DNA from: Mucilaginibacter_A sp041088075
GTDB taxonomy: Bacteria > Bacteroidota > Bacteroidia > Sphingobacteriales > Sphingobacteriaceae
DNA: 64,000 bases
Assembly (NCBI RefSeq): GCF_041088075.1
Contig: NZ_JBGCVY010000049.1
Location: forward strand, 1-64,000
Reading direction: 5' to 3'
In this document: in pieces, positions 17,837 through 26,333 of the stretch
How the letters are laid out: every line of letters begins with the position of its first letter
How positions within the stretch are numbered: the first letter of the stretch is position 1
Translations under genes and position numbers: made by a program
Notes under the pieces: model-generated
Database searches by the model: none
The model's input: only the letters and a program-made list of their open reading frames with translations
What the model was told of the DNA's origin: nothing

Positions 17837-20326
17837 TTAAGTGCGGGATCTGCTCAGTTTCAAAGCTTTTAGCAAATCCACTTTTACCGACCGGATTTCT
17901 TTCCAGGGATCTTCCCGCTTTTTTAACAGTTGCGGCACATTTTTTAGGTTGAAGTTTTTGATCTGCAAATTCTCATCCACCTCATCCCAACTTAAAGGCA
18001 TAGAAACCGTAGCGCCAGGTTTTGGGCGGACAGAATAAGGCGCAGCAACCGTTTGTCCGCGGCGGTTTTGCAAATAATCCAAGTAGATCAACCCTTTTCT
18101 TTTGTCCAAACTTCGTTCCAAACTGGTTACGTCCGGCTGCTGTTCGTGGATCAGTTGCGCCACGTAATTGGCAAATTGCTTGATAAAATCGTAATCGTAC
18201 TGCGCCGCCAGGTAAATGTAAATGTGCAAACCGCGCGAACCCGAAGTTTTGATAAAAGAAGGGATTTCCATGTGATCAAAAACCGCTTTCACCGTTAACG
18301 ATACTTCTTTTACCATGTTAAAATCATTGCCGTCGGGGTCCAGGTCAATCACCATAAACTCGGGGTTTTCGGGATTTTGGTAACTGCTTAACCAGGGGTT
18401 TATTTCGATGCAACCCAAATTGGCGATGTACAGCAAGGTGTCGGCATCGTTGCACAACAAATAATCAATTTCTTTATTCGTGCTGCCCGAATGGATCTGC
18501 ACCGTTTTTAACCATTTCGGGATTTCGTCCACTTCTACATCTTTCTGAAAAAAACCTGGCGCTTCGGCACCATTTGGATGCCGGTTTAACGACATTGGTT
18601 TATCTTTCAAATACGGCAACATTAAATCCGCAACCTGCTCGTAATAATACAGCAAATCGCCTTTGGTGATCTTTTCGTTTTTCCAAAACAGTTTATCCAA
18701 GTTGCTCTGCTTCAAATTTTTATGTGCTAAAAGAAGCATCGGCCCGTTTTCCTGCGCTTTGGGTTCCGGCTGTTCGCGTTTAATTTCCTGCGGGTCTTTG
18801 TCCGGCCGCAAACCTTTGTAAACCGGGTGGCGCAGGTTTTCATCTTCCGTCCATTCGGTAAAATTCACTTCGCAAACCAGTTCGGGCTTTACCCAGGTTA
18901 CGCTTTTTTGCTGGTTCACCTGCATGTTTTTTCCAAAAGGTTTATGGCTGATGAGCGGTTGCATTTGTTCGTGTAAACGCTTCAAAATTTGTTGGTTAAA
19001 ACCCGTGCCGCAGTTGCCGATGTACTGCAGGTTTCCGCCTTCATCATACAAGCCCAAAACCAGCGCGCCGAAATATTTGCGCGCCCCGGCCGGTTCGGTG
19101 TAACCGCAAATGATGGCTTCATGACTGTTTACCTGTTTAAATTTCAGCCACGCGTCGCTTCTTTTGCCCATCAAATACGTGCTGTCGGCTTTTTTGGCAA
19201 TTACGCCTTCCCAACCGTTTTTGATGGCTTCTTCGTACAATCCTTTCCCGTTTTCTGCAACGTGTTCGTGGTAAATTACGCTTTTTAACGGCTGCTTTTC
19301 CAACAACATTTTTAATAATTCTTTACGCTGAAGCAAAGGCATTTCCAGCAAACCGTGGCCGTTTAAATACAACAGATCAAAAACATAATATTTGATGCTA
19401 TGCTGCTGATCGTCCTCTTCAAAGTTTTGCAACGATTGAAAAGCTTCTTTTCCATCGGCATTTTCAACCGTTATTTCGCCGTCCAAAACCGCGTTATCGC
19501 CAATCGCTTCCAAATCTGTGGCGATGGTTTTGTAATTGGAAGTGTAATCCTGCCCTTTCCGCGTGATGAGTTTTACCTGTTTTCCGGTTGTGGCGATGAT
19601 GCGGTAACCATCCAGCTTGCGCTCGAACACCCAATTTTTATCGTTAAAAACAGCATCGGTGGTTGGTTCGGCCAGCATCGGGCTGTACGGGAAAGTTTCT
19701 GTTTCCTTCGGGATTGCTGCCGCTTCCTGCTTTTCGGTTTCTTTCGGATTTGGCTTTTTTCCGAAGTTTTTGCCCGAAATTTTTATTGCTGCGTCCACCA
19801 ATTGCTCGATGTCGAACTTCTGGTCGGTCGCAAATTCATCTTTATGTTTGATCAACAGCCAGGCGTTCTGCTCATCGTTTTTGATCTTGACCAAAGCAAA
19901 TTCACCCTGCAACTTTTCACCGTTTAGCCGGAACTTTAAATTACCGCTGGCCAAACCTTTGCGCAGTTCTTTCACGTCATCTTTTCGATCCGAAGCCAAA
20001 GATTGGTAAGTTCCCAAATCAAAAATTGCAACTACGCCTGCGCCATAATTTCCTTTCGGGATTTCGCCTTCAAAAGTCCGGTAATCGTACGGATGATCTT
20101 CCACCATCATCGCCAGCCGCTTGTCTTTTGGGTTGAGTGATGGTCCTTTCGGCACCGCCCAGCTTTTCAAAACACCGTCCAGCTCCAACCGGAAATCGTA
20201 ATGCAAATGCGAAGCGTGGTGCCGCTGAACCACAAAAGCCATACTGTTTTTATCGGTACTTTCTCCGGCTTCCGGTTCCGGCGTTTTATCAAATTGGCGT
20301 TTGCTGTTGTACTTTTCTAACGACAT
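17837..20326 (-). CDS. ligD: ATP-dependent DNA ligase LigD (NHEJ)
   Basis: 829 aa from the Met at 20326; the longer frame to 20347 only adds residues encoded by a dispersed motif. Domain order is phosphoesterase, ligase, polymerase. The phosphoesterase shows HHASHLHYDFRLELDG (about residues 36-51). The ligase nucleophile is the Lys of FERKLDGYR (about 237). The primase-like polymerase at the C-terminus carries VIDLDPDG. It repairs double-strand breaks with Ku, whose gene is 13 bp upstream. Motif copies occur in the gene at 18302, 18728, 19645 and 20243. The assignment is secure. Confidence 0.96.
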   Translation of the reverse strand: MSLEKYNSKRQFDKTPEPEAGESTDKNSMAFVVQRHHASHLHYDFRLELDGVLKSWAVPKGPSLNPKDKRLAMMVEDHPYDYRTFEGEIPKGNYGAGVVAIFDLGTYQSLASDRKDDVKELRKGLASGNLKFRLNGEKLQGEFALVKIKNDEQNAWLLIKHKDEFATDQKFDIEQLVDAAIKISGKNFGKKPNPKETEKQEAAAIPKETETFPYSPMLAEPTTDAVFNDKNWVFERKLDGYRIIATTGKQVKLITRKGQDYTSNYKTIATDLEAIGDNAVLDGEITVENADGKEAFQSLQNFEEDDQQHSIKYYVFDLLYLNGHGLLEMPLLQRKELLKMLLEKQPLKSVIYHEHVAENGKGLYEEAIKNGWEGVIAKKADSTYLMGKRSDAWLKFKQVNSHEAIICGYTEPAGARKYFGALVLGLYDEGGNLQYIGNCGTGFNQQILKRLHEQMQPLISHKPFGKNMQVNQQKSVTWVKPELVCEVNFTEWTEDENLRHPVYKGLRPDKDPQEIKREQPEPKAQENGPMLLLAHKNLKQSNLDKLFWKNEKITKGDLLYYYEQVADLMLPYLKDKPMSLNRHPNGAEAPGFFQKDVEVDEIPKWLKTVQIHSGSTNKEIDYLLCNDADTLLYIANLGCIEINPWLSSYQNPENPEFMVIDLDPDGNDFNMVKEVSLTVKAVFDHMEIPSFIKTSGSRGLHIYIYLAAQYDYDFIKQFANYVAQLIHEQQPDVTSLERSLDKRKGLIYLDYLQNRRGQTVAAPYSVRPKPGATVSMPLSWDEVDENLQIKNFNLKNVPQLLKKREDPWKEIRSVKVDLLKALKLSRSRT

Positions 20327-20339
20327 GGCGATGCTGTTT

Positions 20340-21107
20340 TTATGCACCTTTTTTGTTGAGGCTTTCCATCAGTTGCTCGTACAAATCATCGCTTTTTGGT
20401 TTTTGCGGCGTCAGTTTTTTGATAGTTGGCCGCTTGCCTTTGGCTTTGGCTTTGATAATTTTCAGCAGATCATCGGTGTACGTGTCTTTGTATTGCTCGA
20501 TGTCAAAATCCGTAGAATATTGTTTGATCAACGCCATGGCCACATCCATTTCCTTTTTGCTGAGGCTGGTTTCGTGGTCAATATTGATCTCCGAACTGTC
20601 CCGGATTTCGTGTGCAAACCTAATCCTCGAAATGGTGATGACACTATTTTGCTCATAAATCACGCACAAATGTTCGCGCTGCCGCAACACAAACTGGCCC
20701 AAACCCGCCATTTTTGATTTCTTTAACGCCTCCAATAACAATATGTACGCTTTCTGGCCTTGCTTGGTGGCTTCGGCATAATACGAAGTTTCAAAAAGCA
20801 TTGGGTTGATGTCGGCCACTTTTACAAAATTTTCAATATCAATGGTTTTGCTTTTTTCGGGGCTGGCTTCTTCAAAATCATGCTCATCCAAAACCACGTA
20901 TTCATCGTTCAGCTTGTAGCCTTTTACAATTTTATCGTACGGCACTTCCTCCTTTGTTTTGGCGTTGACGCGCATAAAATGGATGTTAGAACTGTCGCGG
21001 CTGTCCAGCATATCCAAATCCAGCGAGCTCTCCTGCACTGCCGAATACAATTTGATAGGAATACTTACCAGCCCGAAAGAAATTGTACCGTTCCAAATTG
21101 ATCTCAT
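20340..21107 (-). CDS. ku: Non-homologous end-joining protein Ku
   Basis: 255 aa. It opens with RSIWNGTISFGLVSIPIKLYSA, typical of bacterial Ku, and keeps the YYAEATKQGQKAYILLLEAL and EINIDHETSLSKKEMDVA regions. The protein forms a homodimeric ring that binds DNA ends and recruits LigD. Its stop codon TAA is the first triplet of a dispersed motif copy (TAAAAACAGCA on the coding strand, 20332-20342), which also separates it from the ligD start. Confidence 0.96.
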   Translation of the reverse strand: MRSIWNGTISFGLVSIPIKLYSAVQESSLDLDMLDSRDSSNIHFMRVNAKTKEEVPYDKIVKGYKLNDEYVVLDEHDFEEASPEKSKTIDIENFVKVADINPMLFETSYYAEATKQGQKAYILLLEALKKSKMAGLGQFVLRQREHLCVIYEQNSVITISRIRFAHEIRDSSEINIDHETSLSKKEMDVAMALIKQYSTDFDIEQYKDTYTDDLLKIIKAKAKGKRPTIKKLTPQKPKSDDLYEQLMESLNKKGA

Positions 21108-21189
21108 TTTGTTGAAGTTTTAGGTTGATAGGATGATAAGTGTGGTTGGAGAGGAATTGTTTAAATTATCTGCCAGATGCGGAATTGCC

Positions 21190-21400
21190 ATCAATGAAGT
21201 TGTTTAAACTTAATTTTCCTAATAAATGCTTCTTTTATGGCTAAAAAAGATAAAAGGACACACCCCTAACCCCTCTTGAGAGGGGAAATATGGCGCATAC
21301 CTTTCTAAAGCCGGAGAGGTAGCAAACTTTGCTTCCCCTCTCGAGAGGGGTTAGGGGTGTGTTCTTGATTAATCATTAAAAGTTTAAACAACTTCAATGT
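21190..21400. repeat. GTTTAAA-bounded repeat element with a nested hairpin
   Basis: The ends TGAAGTTGTTTAAACTT and its inverse AAGTTTAAACAACTTCA face each other across 210 bp. A motif lies inside the left end (core 21227). The middle is occupied by a hairpin element (21252-21366). No ORF. Confidence 0.7.
21252..21366. repeat. Hairpin repeat, second copy
   Basis: The left arm AAGGACACACCCCTAACCCC, with CCCCTCTTGAGAGGGG, and a right arm with CCCCTCTCGAGAGGGG and TTAGGGGTGTGTTC enclose a short centre (GAGGTAGCAAACTTTGCTT). That centre matches the copy at 10179-10297. Confidence 0.75.
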
Positions 21401-21476
21401 TAAGTTAAGTTAAAAAACAGACAATCAAAAAATACTGGTTTTATTCTTCATACTTTGCGCAAAGACAATATTTGAA

Positions 21477-22358
21477 ATGAAAAAAGAAATTTTGCTATTT
21501 GTATCAATTGCTTTTACATCTTGCTTAACTTGTTGTAACAATGCCTCGAACAACAACACACAATCAAACAAACTAAATATACAAAACCAAGGCGTAAAAA
21601 TAGCTTATACAGATCAAGGCAATGGCGATACTACTTTACTATTTGTACATGGATGGTGCATCAATAAAACTTACTGGACTAATCAGGTCGCTTATTTTAA
21701 TAGAAAATATCGTGTTGTTACGATGGATTTGCCGGGTTTTGGACAATCAGGAAAGAACCGGAAAATTTGGAACACTGCAACTTTTGCTAAAGATGTTGAT
21801 GCTGTAATTGCACAATTGCATTTAAAAAATGTTATTTTAATTGGACATTCTATGGCTGGCGATATCATTGTTCAGGCTGCGATTAATGCGCCGCAAAAAG
21901 TTGTTGGTTTAGTTGGAGTGGATAATTTTAAAAGTGTTGGTATTGGCAGCAAACCAACTAAGCAAGATAGTTTGGCTTATGCTAAAGCAATTGATTCGCT
22001 GAAACACAATTTTAAAGCTATTGCTTTCGAGTATTTTAACCACGATTTATTTTACAAAACAACAAGTAGTGCAATCCGAAAAAGAGTTTTAAATGATGTT
22101 GCCCATTCAGATTCTACCATTGCGGCAGCTTGTATGGAACTTAGTAATTTTGACGAAGCAAACAAATTAGTTGAAGCAAATAAAAAACTTTGCCTAATCA
22201 ACAGCGATGTAAAGCCAACTAACACTTCCGGATTAAAAGCTAAAAAAATCCCGTTCCAAGTTTGGTTTATTCATGCTACCGGCCATTTTCCGATGATTGA
22301 GAAGCCGGATGGATTTAATGTGTTGTTGCAAAAAGCAATTTATCATATCAAAAGTTGA
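21477..22358 (+). CDS. Alpha/beta-hydrolase lipoprotein
   Basis: 293 aa with a lipoprotein-type signal (SIAFTSCLTCCNN), so probably membrane-anchored. The oxyanion region LLFVHGWCINKTYW, the nucleophile elbow GHSMAGD and the terminal His in ATGHFPMIEKP complete an alpha/beta-hydrolase triad. The acid residue is probably the Asp of LINSDVKPTN. Substrate is unknown. The gene is more AT-rich than its neighbours, which may reflect recent acquisition. Confidence 0.85.
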   Translation: MKKEILLFVSIAFTSCLTCCNNASNNNTQSNKLNIQNQGVKIAYTDQGNGDTTLLFVHGWCINKTYWTNQVAYFNRKYRVVTMDLPGFGQSGKNRKIWNTATFAKDVDAVIAQLHLKNVILIGHSMAGDIIVQAAINAPQKVVGLVGVDNFKSVGIGSKPTKQDSLAYAKAIDSLKHNFKAIAFEYFNHDLFYKTTSSAIRKRVLNDVAHSDSTIAAACMELSNFDEANKLVEANKKLCLINSDVKPTNTSGLKAKKIPFQVWFIHATGHFPMIEKPDGFNVLLQKAIYHIKS

Positions 22359-22459
22359 ACAATACTTCTTTTACCACCCTAAAATTCCACTTTACCGCTC
22401 CGGAAAATCACAAATTCAACTCATACCTGGCCCATTCTTTTCTTTGCCAATTATACATC

Positions 22460-22535
22460 ATGAGCCGAATAGTTAAATTAATCGGCTCAAATATAAGAAA
22501 CAACGTGAGCCGATTAACCGTTCTATTCGGCTCAT
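22460..22535. promoter_or_regulatory. Four-arm palindrome of GAGCCGA units
   Basis: The left half has ATGAGCCGAATAG and TTAATCGGCTCA. The right half has TGAGCCGATTAA and CTATTCGGCTCAT, an exact inverted copy of the left apart from 5-bp spacers. Each half is itself an inverted repeat. Such symmetry suggests an operator for a dimer or tetramer, or a mobile-element remnant. Confidence 0.5.
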
Positions 22536-22654
22536 TAAATAGGTTGCAAATTTTACTTCACCTTTTCCAGCTTCGCCAATCCCTTTTTTTATACGATAAA
22601 AACAGTATCACGCCAAGCGAACCTCGCAGCAAATACCAAAACCTATCTCTGCCG

Positions 22655-22698
22655 ATGCTTCTTTTACCACCCTAAAATTTACCCGGTAAAAGAAGCAT
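22655..22698. terminator. Inverted motif pair
   Basis: The motif ATGCTTCTTTTA and its complement are separated by 20 bp rich in ACC/GGT, so the stem can extend. It lies 50 bp before the DedA start and could insulate that gene from upstream transcription. Confidence 0.5.
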
Positions 22699-22747
22699 TT
22701 ATGGTAGTATTATTGCAGCAGCAAACTTGTATTATTGTTGCCCGCTT

Positions 22748-23392
22748 ATGCCCCAGGAATTTATACATTTTATCAACCAGTACGGCTACTTCGCCATTTT
22801 TGCGTTGATCTTTATACAAGAAATTGGTATTCCTACGCCCATCCCAAACGAGCTGTTGATGTTGTTTTCGGGTTATTTGTCTTTCAACGGCACGCTAAAC
22901 CTGTATCTGCTTTTGCTTACCGTTATTTCTGCCGACTTTTTGGGTGCCAGCGTTTTGTACACCACGTTTTATTTTTTCGGCCCTTACCTCATCAGCCATA
23001 AACCCAAATGGTTCCCTTTATCTACTGAAAGGATCAATAAATTGTCGGGCAAAATTGCCAAACGTGGTTTGGGTTCAGTTTTTTTGGGAAGGGTTACGCC
23101 GTTTATCCGCGGTTATATGTCGGTTATTGTGGGCCTGCTGCACATCAAGCCTAAAAGCTATGTTCCGATTGCCCTGCTTTCATCGTGTTTAGTTACCTGC
23201 ACTTATACTTTAACCGGGCATTTTTTAGGACCATACTGGGAACAGGTTGCCGCCAAACTTACCACGATTAAGTATGGTATATTTTTTATCATCGCCGTTA
23301 TTGCTTGTTATTTTGTAATCCGGTACTTTCGCAACAAAAAATTCAAACATGCCTCAACCGCTACACAAGAAACTAAGCCTTTGGACAGTTAA
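22748..23392 (+). CDS. DedA-family membrane protein
   Basis: 214 aa from the Met at 22748, where MPQEFIHFINQYGYFAIFALIFIQEIGIPTPIP matches DedA/SNARE-associated proteins (only part quoted here is diagnostic: E-x-G-I-P-x-P-x-P). The inner GRVTPFIRGYMSVIVGL segment holds the conserved FxRxxxP/G-type Arg. Several membrane helices span the protein. DedA proteins are linked to undecaprenyl-phosphate or phospholipid flipping. The GT4 gene follows 15 bp downstream, suggesting co-transcription and an envelope role. Confidence 0.85.
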   Translation: MPQEFIHFINQYGYFAIFALIFIQEIGIPTPIPNELLMLFSGYLSFNGTLNLYLLLLTVISADFLGASVLYTTFYFFGPYLISHKPKWFPLSTERINKLSGKIAKRGLGSVFLGRVTPFIRGYMSVIVGLLHIKPKSYVPIALLSSCLVTCTYTLTGHFLGPYWEQVAAKLTTIKYGIFFIIAVIACYFVIRYFRNKKFKHASTATQETKPLDS

Positions 23393-23407
23393 CCCGGTTA
23401 CTTTTTT

Positions 23408-24418
23408 ATGCTGACTGTCCACGTGGTTTCAGAAACGCCTTTTGCAACCAAAGGCCAGGGCGTAGACACCGCATTTATAGAACAAGTAGCTTTACTGAAA
23501 GAAAAAAACGATATAAAAGTAGTGGTAAACGGCGAAGGCTGGGGCGATGTGATGCACTGCCTTACCTATGGGCCGTACTATTATTGGAAAGGCCGGAGGT
23601 ACAAAGGCAAGCGCATTTATACGGCCCACGTCATCCCGGATTCGATCAAAGGTTCGCTGCCGCTGTGGAAATACCTTTTGCCCTTGGTGCGGCGGTATTT
23701 TAAAAAAGTTTATTCGTACGCGGATGTGGTGGTTGCTTTATCGCCGATGGTGGAAGAAGCCGTGCGGGCGTTGGGCGTTACCACAAAAATCGTTAAAATC
23801 TACAACCCGGTTTTAATTGACAAATGGAAACGCACCGAGGAGAAGCGGCAGCAAGGCCGAAAATTATTAAACCTAAGCGGAGATAAAAAAGTAGTCCTGG
23901 GCGTTGGCCAGTTGCAAAGCCGCAAAGGCGTGGAAGATTTTTTGGACATTGCCGAAGCCTTGCCTGAAGCTACTTTTATCTGGGCTGGCGGTCGGCCATT
24001 TGGCAAACTGACCGAAGGCATCAAACGGATAAATGACTGTATAAAAGAAGCATCGCCGCATATTCATTTTACCGGAATGCTCGATTTAAAATACATGCCT
24101 TCGGTTTATGCCGCTGCGGATATACTATTGTTTACTTCTTACCAGGAAAATTGCCCGCTTGCACCGCAGGAAGCAGCAGCCTGCGGCATGCCGGTTGTTT
24201 ACCGCGATATCCGGGAGTACGAATTGCTGTACGAACAGCCTTACCTCAAAGCAAAAAACACACCGGAATTTGTGGCATTAACCAAACAGCTTTTGCATGA
24301 GCCTGAATTTTACCAACAAGGTTTGGCCATTTCTTCGGCATTGATCAAACAGTTTGACCAGGAAAAGATCAGGCAGCAATTAATCAGTTTGTACCGGGAA
24401 GTAGCTGCGGGGAAATGA
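23408..24418 (+). CDS. Glycosyltransferase family 4 protein
   Basis: 336 aa GT-B enzyme. The N-terminal half has YADVVVALSPMVEEAV. The C-terminal half has VVLGVGQLQSRKGVEDFLDIAEAL, FTGMLDLKYMPSVYAAADI and the donor-binding ENCPLAPQEAAACGMPVV, where E-x7-E is the usual nucleotide-sugar motif. It probably transfers a sugar to a lipid or another envelope acceptor. It is co-oriented with dedA. A motif copy at 24042 encodes CIKEASPH in a helix between the domains. Confidence 0.87.
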   Translation: MLTVHVVSETPFATKGQGVDTAFIEQVALLKEKNDIKVVVNGEGWGDVMHCLTYGPYYYWKGRRYKGKRIYTAHVIPDSIKGSLPLWKYLLPLVRRYFKKVYSYADVVVALSPMVEEAVRALGVTTKIVKIYNPVLIDKWKRTEEKRQQGRKLLNLSGDKKVVLGVGQLQSRKGVEDFLDIAEALPEATFIWAGGRPFGKLTEGIKRINDCIKEASPHIHFTGMLDLKYMPSVYAAADILLFTSYQENCPLAPQEAAACGMPVVYRDIREYELLYEQPYLKAKNTPEFVALTKQLLHEPEFYQQGLAISSALIKQFDQEKIRQQLISLYREVAAGK

Positions 24419-24470
24419 TTTGGAGGCTGGAAGAAATGGTAGTTGAAGTATTGTAAACACAAGTCAACAC

Positions 24471-24512
24471 ATGCTTCTTTTAGCTATAAAAAAACACCGA
24501 TAAAAGAAGCAT
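24471..24512. terminator. Inverted motif pair between convergent genes
   Basis: ATGCTTCTTTTA at 24471 and TAAAAGAAGCAT at 24501-24512 form a 12-bp perfect stem with an 18-bp loop. It lies between the convergent GT4 and BLUF genes, where a bidirectional terminator would be expected. Confidence 0.6.
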
Positions 24513-24529
24513 TGAAAGATATGCAACAA

Positions 24530-24946
24530 TCAATAAGGGACATAAAAAGGCAGGTCATCGGTCAGTACCGAGTACATCTTTAAAGCGCAGGAAGGCTCGG
24601 TCCTGCTCGGGTCGCTCATGTTTCTGTAGCCCTCCAGTCCGGCCAACGCTTTGTAAGTGCCATGTTTAAAACACATTTTCCAATCCTTGCAAAAACGGTT
24701 TTCGATGTAGCCTTCCTTTATTTTCAGTACGTCTTTGTGCCGCTCGTCTTTGCAAATCGTGTTGTAAAGCTCCCTGGTTTCTTTTTCTTCCCCTTCCAAC
24801 AATTGCATAAATTTCCCGTCAAAAAACAGCAGCAGGCCCGTAATGGAAAGTGCTTTGTTCTTTTCTATGGATTTGACCATCAATTCTTCGATCTGTTCAT
24901 CACTAAACTTGCTGGCGGCAGTACTGGTATAGACAAGAAAATACAT
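24530..24946 (-). CDS. BLUF-domain blue-light sensor
   Basis: 138 aa consisting almost entirely of a BLUF domain, a FAD-binding photoreceptor module. The N-terminal YTS puts the conserved Tyr at residue 6, and KNKALSITGLLLFFDGKFMQLLEGE holds the conserved Asn and the Gln of FMQLLEG (only key residues relevant). CKDWKMCFK carries the Trp that flips in related proteins. There is no output domain, so it must signal by contact with a partner. No partner is evident nearby. Confidence 0.92.
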   Translation of the reverse strand: MYFLVYTSTAASKFSDEQIEELMVKSIEKNKALSITGLLLFFDGKFMQLLEGEEKETRELYNTICKDERHKDVLKIKEGYIENRFCKDWKMCFKHGTYKALAGLEGYRNMSDPSRTEPSCALKMYSVLTDDLPFYVPY

Positions 24947-25077
24947 GTGCTAAAAGTAGGCAAAAAAAATTATACGTATATTATTTCTTAACTTTTATAT
25001 GATATCAACCGTAAAAAAAGCTTTATCTTTGATTTACAGGCATTTAATTTTCTCTTTTAAAAAAAGCCGTTAAAATT

Positions 25078-25309
25078 TGTTTAAGTTTTGTTCAAACTCT
25101 TTTGATGCTTCTTTTACCGCCTTAAAATTGGTAAGCAGATAAAAATTATGGTTACCCGGCCTTTTTAAATTTCTATCGTGAAAGTTCATAACGCTTCTTT
25201 TATGCCCATAAATTCTATTTTTGATATTGTACCGGTGCAAGCAAACAAAATGGCACTGATTTTTAGGTGGTAAAAGAAGCATGGAATAAATTGGACAAAA
25301 TTTAAACAG
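25078..25309. repeat. GTTTAAG/TTTAAAC-bounded repeat element
   Basis: The outer arms GTTTAAGTTTTGTTCAA and TTGGACAAAATTTAAACAG are imperfect inverses. Inside are motif cores at 25106 and 25271, plus a one-base variant (CGCTTCTTTTA) near 25194. The segment from 25191 to 25284 has the same two distinguishable ends as the copy at 49245, in reverse orientation. A 70-aa open frame here is repeat sequence, not a gene. Confidence 0.68.
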
Positions 25310-25409
25310 TTGTACCGAAATATTAATTAAAAACCCGAGTTTAGACAGCTAACATATTTGCTACAAACCAAACTCCGCTTGCGCTCACATAAACCACATA
25401 TAAAATTAC

Positions 25410-26222
25410 ATGTCCGATCCTAAAAACCTTTTCTTCGATCACGCCACTACCATCCAGGTTACTTTGTTTGCCGTATTGCTAAGTTCTATCTGGGTGGCCG
25501 AAGTGGTGTTTTGCGTAGATAAACTGGCAGTAAAATGGAAACATTCGGCCACTAACTTTTTGTTTATGTTCAGCGTGCTGCCGGTCCAGCTTTTGTTAAC
25601 CTTTTTTGTGGTTGCCATTTCTAATTGGGCCGGCCTACATCATTGGGGCATGCTTTCGTTTTTACCGCACCACAAACACGTCATCCTGTTCTATGTGTTG
25701 TCTTTTTTATTGCTTGATTTTTTTGAATACGTCTATCATGTCGTGATGCACAAAGCCGGCCTGCTTTGGAAATTCCATTTGGTACACCATACCGATTTAG
25801 ATATTGATGTTTCTACTACCGTAAGGGAGCATCCGGGCGAGACTTTTGTGCGGGTTTGTTTTTTAATGGTTTGGGTATTTATCAGCGGTGCATCGGTAGG
25901 CGTGCTTATTGTACGGCAAACCGTCCAAAGCGTGGCCAATATTTTTGCACATTCAAAAATAAGGTTGCCCTATAAAACAGAAAAACTCATCGGTACTGTT
26001 TTTATCACCCCAAATTTGCACCATGTACACCACCATTACCAGCTTCCTTATACCGACAGCAATTATGGCGATGTGCTAAGTATTTGGGACAGGCTGTTCG
26101 GAACGTTCAGGCAATTAAACACAAACGATACCGTGTTTGGTTTGGATACCCACTTTGACCAGGCTACATGCGGCAGTTTTGCCAATGCAATTAAAATACC
26201 TTTTGCCCGTTTTAAAAAGTAG
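25410..26222 (+). CDS. Sterol-desaturase/fatty-acid-hydroxylase family protein
   Basis: 270 aa integral membrane di-iron oxygenase. The histidine boxes are HVVMHKAGLLWKFHLVHHTD (HxxxH and HxxHH) and LHHVHHHYQLPYTDSNYGD. Four or so hydrophobic segments precede and surround them. The family hydroxylates or desaturates lipids, carotenoids or sterols. In Bacteroidota such proteins often act on carotenoids or ornithine lipids, but substrate cannot be read here. It stands alone with repeats on both sides. Confidence 0.86.
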   Translation: MSDPKNLFFDHATTIQVTLFAVLLSSIWVAEVVFCVDKLAVKWKHSATNFLFMFSVLPVQLLLTFFVVAISNWAGLHHWGMLSFLPHHKHVILFYVLSFLLLDFFEYVYHVVMHKAGLLWKFHLVHHTDLDIDVSTTVREHPGETFVRVCFLMVWVFISGASVGVLIVRQTVQSVANIFAHSKIRLPYKTEKLIGTVFITPNLHHVHHHYQLPYTDSNYGDVLSIWDRLFGTFRQLNTNDTVFGLDTHFDQATCGSFANAIKIPFARFKK

Positions 26223-26333
26223 GTTTATCCAAACGGCGCTTTAAACATTGTCCTTAAAATTAAATCAGCTTAAACGGCCAACTTTAACCTGATAAAAGAA
26301 GCATCCTGTTGCCAATACCTGACCGTACCTTTT

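Larger units (their letters stand above)
22359..22747. other. Intergenic region packed with repeats and a palindrome
   Basis: About 390 bp with no credible gene. The 106-aa open frame here is made of repeat sequence. It holds a motif variant TACTTCTTTTA near 22364, a four-arm palindrome at 22460-22535, a variant TAAAAACAGTA near 22601 and an inverted motif pair at 22655-22698. Confidence 0.6.

Noticed and set aside
22355..22675. 106-aa open frame overlapping the hydrolase stop
   Set aside because: It is made of repeat motif, palindrome and AT-rich spacer; no protein-like signal.
25070..25282. 70-aa minus-strand open frame
   Set aside because: It lies wholly inside a GTTTAAG/TTTAAAC repeat element.
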